Source: RGIG5612 sp045627365 | GTDB lineage: Bacteria; Bacillota; Clostridia; Lachnospirales; Lachnospiraceae | DNA: 53,796 bases | NCBI GenBank assembly: GCA_045627365.1 | Contig: JAZQNN010000004.1 | Location: 1 to 53,796, forward strand | Direction of reading: 5' to 3' | Part shown: piece by piece, positions 50,482 through 53,796 of the stretch | Layout: each line of letters begins with the position of its first letter | Numbering within the stretch: the stretch's first letter is position 1 | Translations under genes and position numbers: made by a program | Notes under the pieces: generated by a model | Seen by the model: only the letters and a program-made list of their open reading frames with translations | Told to the model about the DNA's origin: nothing | Databases searched by the model: none

Positions 50482-51828
50482 TTACACGTCTTCATTCAAC
50501 TTGTTATACAGACTTGCAAGAGAAATGCCCAGCTCCTCCGCTGCCATTTTCTTGCCTTTCAGATCACTTCCGTAGAAGTCCAAAGCCTTCAGGATCTCGT
50601 TTCTTTCAAAGCGCTTGATCCTCTGATAAAGCAGCGTGGTATCTCTTTCTGCCCTTGAGCCTATATTCTCCGGCAGGTGGTTTTCTTCTATCACGCCGGT
50701 CGGTGACAGATACGCCGAGAACTCCAGCACATTCTTAAGCTCACTCGAATTGCCCGGCCATTTGTGCTCAAGCAGTCTTGACATTGCCGCACTGCTTATA
50801 GTGATCTCTCTTTTCTGGGTAATCGAAAAATCGCTTAAGAGTTGCTCGACCATTGCGGGGATATCCTCGACTCTGTCCCTGAGCGGTGGGATATGGATAT
50901 GGAACAGGCTCAGATAGCTGTAAAGGTCCGGTCTGAACTTGCCTTCTTTAAGGTATTCCTCAAGATTGACATTGCATGCGGCTATTACCCTGACGTCCAC
51001 CGGAATCTCTTCATAGCTTCCGACCGGTCTTACTGTCTTATTTTTCAAAACTCTCAGGAGTTTGGCCTGAGTGAAAAGATTCATCTCAGAAATCTCATCC
51101 AGCAGCAAGGTCCCACCTGATGCTGCCTCGAAAAGGCCTACTTTGCCGCCGGCCTTTGCTCCCGAGAATGCGCCCTCAACATAGCCGAACAGTTCTGAAT
51201 CAAGAGTATCCGGATTCATTGTTGCGCAGTTGACCGCAACAAATACTCCATGCGCCCTTGAACTGGCATTGTGGATCGCCTGAGCGTAGGCCTCCTTACC
51301 TGAGCCGTTTTCTGAAGTGATCAGGATATTGGCATCCGTTTCAGCTATCATTTCAGCCGTTTTCTTTATTCCTTTTGATACGGGGCTTTCCGCGATCAGG
51401 CTGTCAAACGTGTATTGCGCCGATGCCTTGCTGACTCTGCGGAGCTTTTGCTGCAGACGCTTTTCGGCATTTTCCACCTGGTTTCTGAATGCGTCCGCAT
51501 CTGCCTGGAATGTTACGACCGAAATAGCGCCCTCAAGCTCATCCCCGACATAAATAGGATACATATTTACGAAATATATATCCTTGGACTCTCTTCTGGC
51601 CTCCTGCAGGAGAGCGTGGCCTCTTTTGAGTACTTCCGGAAGTCTTGCTCCGGGTCTGATATCACGGAGTTTCTGCCCAATGACATCCCCCGGTTCCAGA
51701 TTGGCTTCATTTTTCAGGAAATCAAGATATGCCGTATTGGCAAATTCGATCTTTTCCTCGGTATTTATTATCAGAATACCTTCTCTGAAAGAATTAAAAA
51801 TGGCTTTTGAATGATAGTCCAGATACAT
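50482..51828 (-). CDS. PAS/AAA+/Fis-type sigma-54-dependent activator
   Basis: The roughly 448-residue protein has an N-terminal PAS domain (about 1-110, REGILIINTEEKIEFANTAY), a linker and a sigma-54 interaction domain. That domain has Walker A SENGSGKEAYA, the loop GAFSGA (a conservative variant of GAFTGA) and Walker B GGTLLLDEISEM. A Fis-type helix-turn-helix, KKMAAEELGISLASLYNKL, ends it. It should activate a promoter for the transporter-AtuA operon, with the PAS domain sensing a ligand. GGAGGAA before ATG 51828 fixes the start. Confidence 0.92.
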   Translation of the reverse strand: MYLDYHSKAIFNSFREGILIINTEEKIEFANTAYLDFLKNEANLEPGDVIGQKLRDIRPGARLPEVLKRGHALLQEARRESKDIYFVNMYPIYVGDELEGAISVVTFQADADAFRNQVENAEKRLQQKLRRVSKASAQYTFDSLIAESPVSKGIKKTAEMIAETDANILITSENGSGKEAYAQAIHNASSRAHGVFVAVNCATMNPDTLDSELFGYVEGAFSGAKAGGKVGLFEAASGGTLLLDEISEMNLFTQAKLLRVLKNKTVRPVGSYEEIPVDVRVIAACNVNLEEYLKEGKFRPDLYSYLSLFHIHIPPLRDRVEDIPAMVEQLLSDFSITQKREITISSAAMSRLLEHKWPGNSSELKNVLEFSAYLSPTGVIEENHLPENIGSRAERDTTLLYQRIKRFERNEILKALDFYGSDLKGKKMAAEELGISLASLYNKLNEDV

Positions 51829-52071
51829 TACCGTTCCTCCCCAAAAAGCGGTGCATGCACAATAACGACGAAAAAGCCTGATAAAAAACATCATTACATA
51901 TTCTTGGTAAGTACAATGTATCAAAAAGGATTTATTAAATCAATAGCCCCGGCTCCGTTAAGATACCGCCGGATGCGGTAAATTCCAAAAATTTAGAATA
52001 TTTTTTAGAAATTCCCGATATTTATATTTTTATAAGGTGTCCTACGGACAAAATTCATTTAAAAGAAGCCG

Positions 52072-52102
52072 TTGACAAGTTATACTATGCGTTGTATAGT
52101 AT
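52072..52102 (+). promoter_or_regulatory. PadR promoter and operator
   Basis: TTGACA (52072-52077), 17 bases, TATAGT (52095-52100). The dyad ATACTAT-N7-ATAGTAT (52082-52088, 52096-52102) covers the spacer and -10, like known PadR operators. Autorepression is likely. Confidence 0.8.
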
Positions 52103-52122
52103 TGTGCGTTAGGAGGTATGTT

Positions 52123-52437
52123 ATGGATGCTCAGTTAAAACGTGGTCTGTTGGAAGTATGCGTCCTTGCTGCAATAAAGGACGAGGATTCCTACGGATAT
52201 CAGATAATCAAGGATCTTTCCCCTCATATGGAGATCTCCGAATCAACACTTTACCCTATCTTAAGGCGTCTGGAGGCGGCCGAACTGCTTACGGTCAAGT
52301 CAGAAGAACATAACGGACGTCTGCGGAAATATTACCGGATCACGCCGAAGGGATTAAAACGTATCGAAGATTTTAAGAGCGAATGGGCGGAAATGATCAC
52401 AATTTACAAATATATTGCCGGGGAGGAAGAAAAATGA
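52123..52437 (+). CDS. PadR family transcriptional regulator
   Basis: The 104-residue winged-helix protein has SYGYQIIKDLSPHMEISEST, then LYPILRRLEAAELL (recognition helix and first wing) and YYRITPKGLKRI. PadR proteins repress their own operon and often membrane-linked genes. The start at 52123 follows AGGAGG. Its stop overlaps the DUF1700 start. Confidence 0.93.
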   Translation: MDAQLKRGLLEVCVLAAIKDEDSYGYQIIKDLSPHMEISESTLYPILRRLEAAELLTVKSEEHNGRLRKYYRITPKGLKRIEDFKSEWAEMITIYKYIAGEEEK

Positions 52438-53048
52438 CGAAACAGGGATTTGAATCTGCCCTGCGCGGCGGGCTCGCGGGATTTGCAGAAGATGATATAA
52501 CAAAAGCAATCGATTTTTATGTTGAAATGATTAACGACCGTATGGAAGACGGTGCGTCTGAGGAAGAGGCCGTAGCTGCACTTGGTCCTGTCGACGGAAT
52601 AATCGATAACTTCATAGCTGAAACACCAATGCAGAAAATCATCAAAAAGCGTGTAAAGCGTGAGGGCGGAATGCGTGCATGGGAAATAGTGCTCCTTGTG
52701 CTCGGCTCACCTATATGGCTTCCGATACTTATCTGTATACTGGCCGTCGTGCTGACAATATACATAGTACTGTGGGCCCTGGTCATAGTCCTGTATGCGG
52801 TCACGCTGGCACTTGCAGCCTCATCCCTGGCATGCCTTGCCTACAGCGTCTTCAATTTCTGTGAGGGTAATTTTGTGCCGGGTCTTTTTGCACTGACATG
52901 TGCGCTGTTGCTTGCAGGACTTGCCATTTTACTCTTCCTTGCAAGCAACCGGATCGCCAGACTTATTGCTATCCTCGGCAAGAAGATCTGGCTTGGCATT
53001 AAATACCTTGTGCTTGGCAAAAAGCGTGAAAGGAGACAGAATTCATGA
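52434..53048 (+). CDS. DUF1700 family membrane protein
   Basis: The 204-residue protein has an N-terminal helical part (ESALRGGLAGFAEDDITKAI, typical of DUF1700) and four hydrophobic helices at about 82-125 and 130-180. The function is unknown; such genes commonly pair with PadR and DUF4097 genes and may act in envelope stress. It overlaps the PadR gene by ATGA and the next gene by 4 bases. Confidence 0.85.
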   Translation: MTKQGFESALRGGLAGFAEDDITKAIDFYVEMINDRMEDGASEEEAVAALGPVDGIIDNFIAETPMQKIIKKRVKREGGMRAWEIVLLVLGSPIWLPILICILAVVLTIYIVLWALVIVLYAVTLALAASSLACLAYSVFNFCEGNFVPGLFALTCALLLAGLAILLFLASNRIARLIAILGKKIWLGIKYLVLGKKRERRQNS

Positions 53049-53796
53049 AAAAATCAACAAAAGCGGCTCTTATCGTTGCCGGCGTTGCCATCGCAGCAGG
53101 GCTTTTAGGCGGCGCGGCATTATTCGTAATAAACAGTTTCAGCTTCTCGAAGTTAGTTCCGACCGCTGAAGCGGTCAGTGACGATGTGATAATCTCAGAA
53201 GATTTTGACGACATCACAATCAATGCTGCCACATTCGATATCTCTGTGCAGCCGTCTTCTGACGGAAAAAATCACGTCTCCTTCCGGGCCAACGAGACCA
53301 GTGCCCCGAAGATCTGTGTGAAAAACGGTGTCCTTACGATCGAGGCCACAGCCAATATTACCCGCGAGAACTGGACTGATTTTTTGAAGATCAATGCTGT
53401 CTCGAGCCGGCTTGATATATATCTGGCCGAAGATGCAATGCATTCTGTCTGTGTAGCTCTCAGCACAGGTGAACTGAAAATATCTGGCATCGATTGTCAG
53501 GATATGGCTCTGTCTGAAAATACCGGTGACATTTGGCTGAGTGATCTGAATATTGCAGGCGTCCTGGCCATTTCCTCCAGCACCGGCGAGACCTATTTAT
53601 CCGATGTAATAGCTGGCTCCGCAATAACGATTGCTGCCTCCACCGGCGATATCAATCTTAAGAAGTGCGATGCTTTTGCAATTGATATTGAAACCTCGAC
53701 CGGGGATGTTACCGCATCTTTATTAAGCGGCAAGATCTATGATGTTTCCACCTCAACCGGTGACTGCAATCACCCGGATTCTGCACCTGCTGATTC
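53045..53796 (+). CDS. DUF4097 family exported protein, C-terminus beyond the window
   Basis: About 250 residues are visible. A signal/anchor helix (about 6-30) is followed by a beta-rich region. From about 140 it has repeats of 20-22 residues built on S/N-T-G-D/E (STGELKISG, NTGDIWLSD, STGETYLSD, STGDINLKK, STGDVTAS, STGDCNH), a right-handed beta-helix layout typical of DUF4097. The role is unknown; it may be part of the same envelope module as DUF1700. The gene is cut off by the edge. Confidence 0.85.
   Translation, partial: MKKSTKAALIVAGVAIAAGLLGGAALFVINSFSFSKLVPTAEAVSDDVIISEDFDDITINAATFDISVQPSSDGKNHVSFRANETSAPKICVKNGVLTIEATANITRENWTDFLKINAVSSRLDIYLAEDAMHSVCVALSTGELKISGIDCQDMALSENTGDIWLSDLNIAGVLAISSSTGETYLSDVIAGSAITIAASTGDINLKKCDAFAIDIETSTGDVTASLLSGKIYDVSTSTGDCNHPDSAPAD

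Noticed and set aside
1..53796. CRISPR arrays, rRNA genes, complete insertion sequences
   Set aside because: I saw no regularly spaced repeats, no rRNA segments and no intact transposase with terminal repeats.

Overview
The window reads as a chromosomal segment of an anaerobic, low-to-moderate GC Firmicute of the class Clostridia. I lean towards a Lachnospirales/Anaerovoracaceae-like gut organism, as an inference only. The grounds are FakA/DegV fatty-acid kinase genes, two FtsEX-type division genes beside a coiled-coil M23 hydrolase, a T-box and a lysine riboswitch, PadR/DUF1700/DUF4097 and CdaR genes, ferredoxin-dependent 2-oxoacid oxidation, a dockerin domain, and strong Shine-Dalgarno sites throughout. 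Most genes lie on the minus strand in long, tightly packed operons.

Layout. 1-1200: debris of mobile elements (serine recombinase fragment, tyrosine integrase tail) beside tRNA-Ser(GCT). 1294-10845: a minus-strand series of acyl-CoA ligase, indolepyruvate:ferredoxin oxidoreductase (iorA, iorB), phenylacetate-CoA ligase-like enzyme, ACT protein and aminotransferase, which together suit oxidative fermentation of aromatic amino acids. It is followed by a secreted dockerin-bearing M14 carboxypeptidase and a membrane-anchored Ig-like protein. 10972-12979: a coupled chorismate mutase and a 3-dehydroquinate-synthase-like enzyme with several altered catalytic residues, plus a DUF554 membrane protein. 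13058-15049: promoter, lysine riboswitch, terminator, dapA and dapB. 14996-20332: cdaR-ftsE-ftsX-M23 peptidase-S41 peptidase, the cell-wall division module. 20538: tRNA-Gln(CTG). 20664-26157: glycosyltransferase, plsX, fakA and two fakB-like genes for uptake and activation of exogenous fatty acids. 26357-30729 (plus): alpha/beta hydrolase, yhaM, mutS2. 30733-32374 (minus): trmL, a lone PurM/HypE C-terminal domain, nth. 32516-35367 (plus): two membrane proteins and a membrane-anchored M20 peptidase. 35419-38605: mnmA, a PflX-type radical SAM protein, an MBL protein and mocA.

38602-47012 is one minus-strand transcription unit led by a T-box: aspS fused to gatC, a gatA-like gene, gatB, then three overlapping xanthine-dehydrogenase-type subunits, mocA and an MBL protein. 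The T-box has overlapping Glu/Asn codons (GAAC) at a plausible specifier position. The gatA product has lost its N-terminus, the catalytic lysine and the Gly/Ser-rich loop. An AspRS-GatC fusion with a pseudo-amidase GatA and a normal GatB is the most unusual arrangement here and my best candidate for an undescribed system.

47174-51828: AtuA-like proteins, a CitMHS-type transporter and a PAS/AAA+/Fis sigma-54 activator, with a 41-bp near-perfect palindrome between regulator and transporter. 52072-53796: a PadR-autoregulated operon (PadR, DUF1700, DUF4097); the last gene runs off the window.
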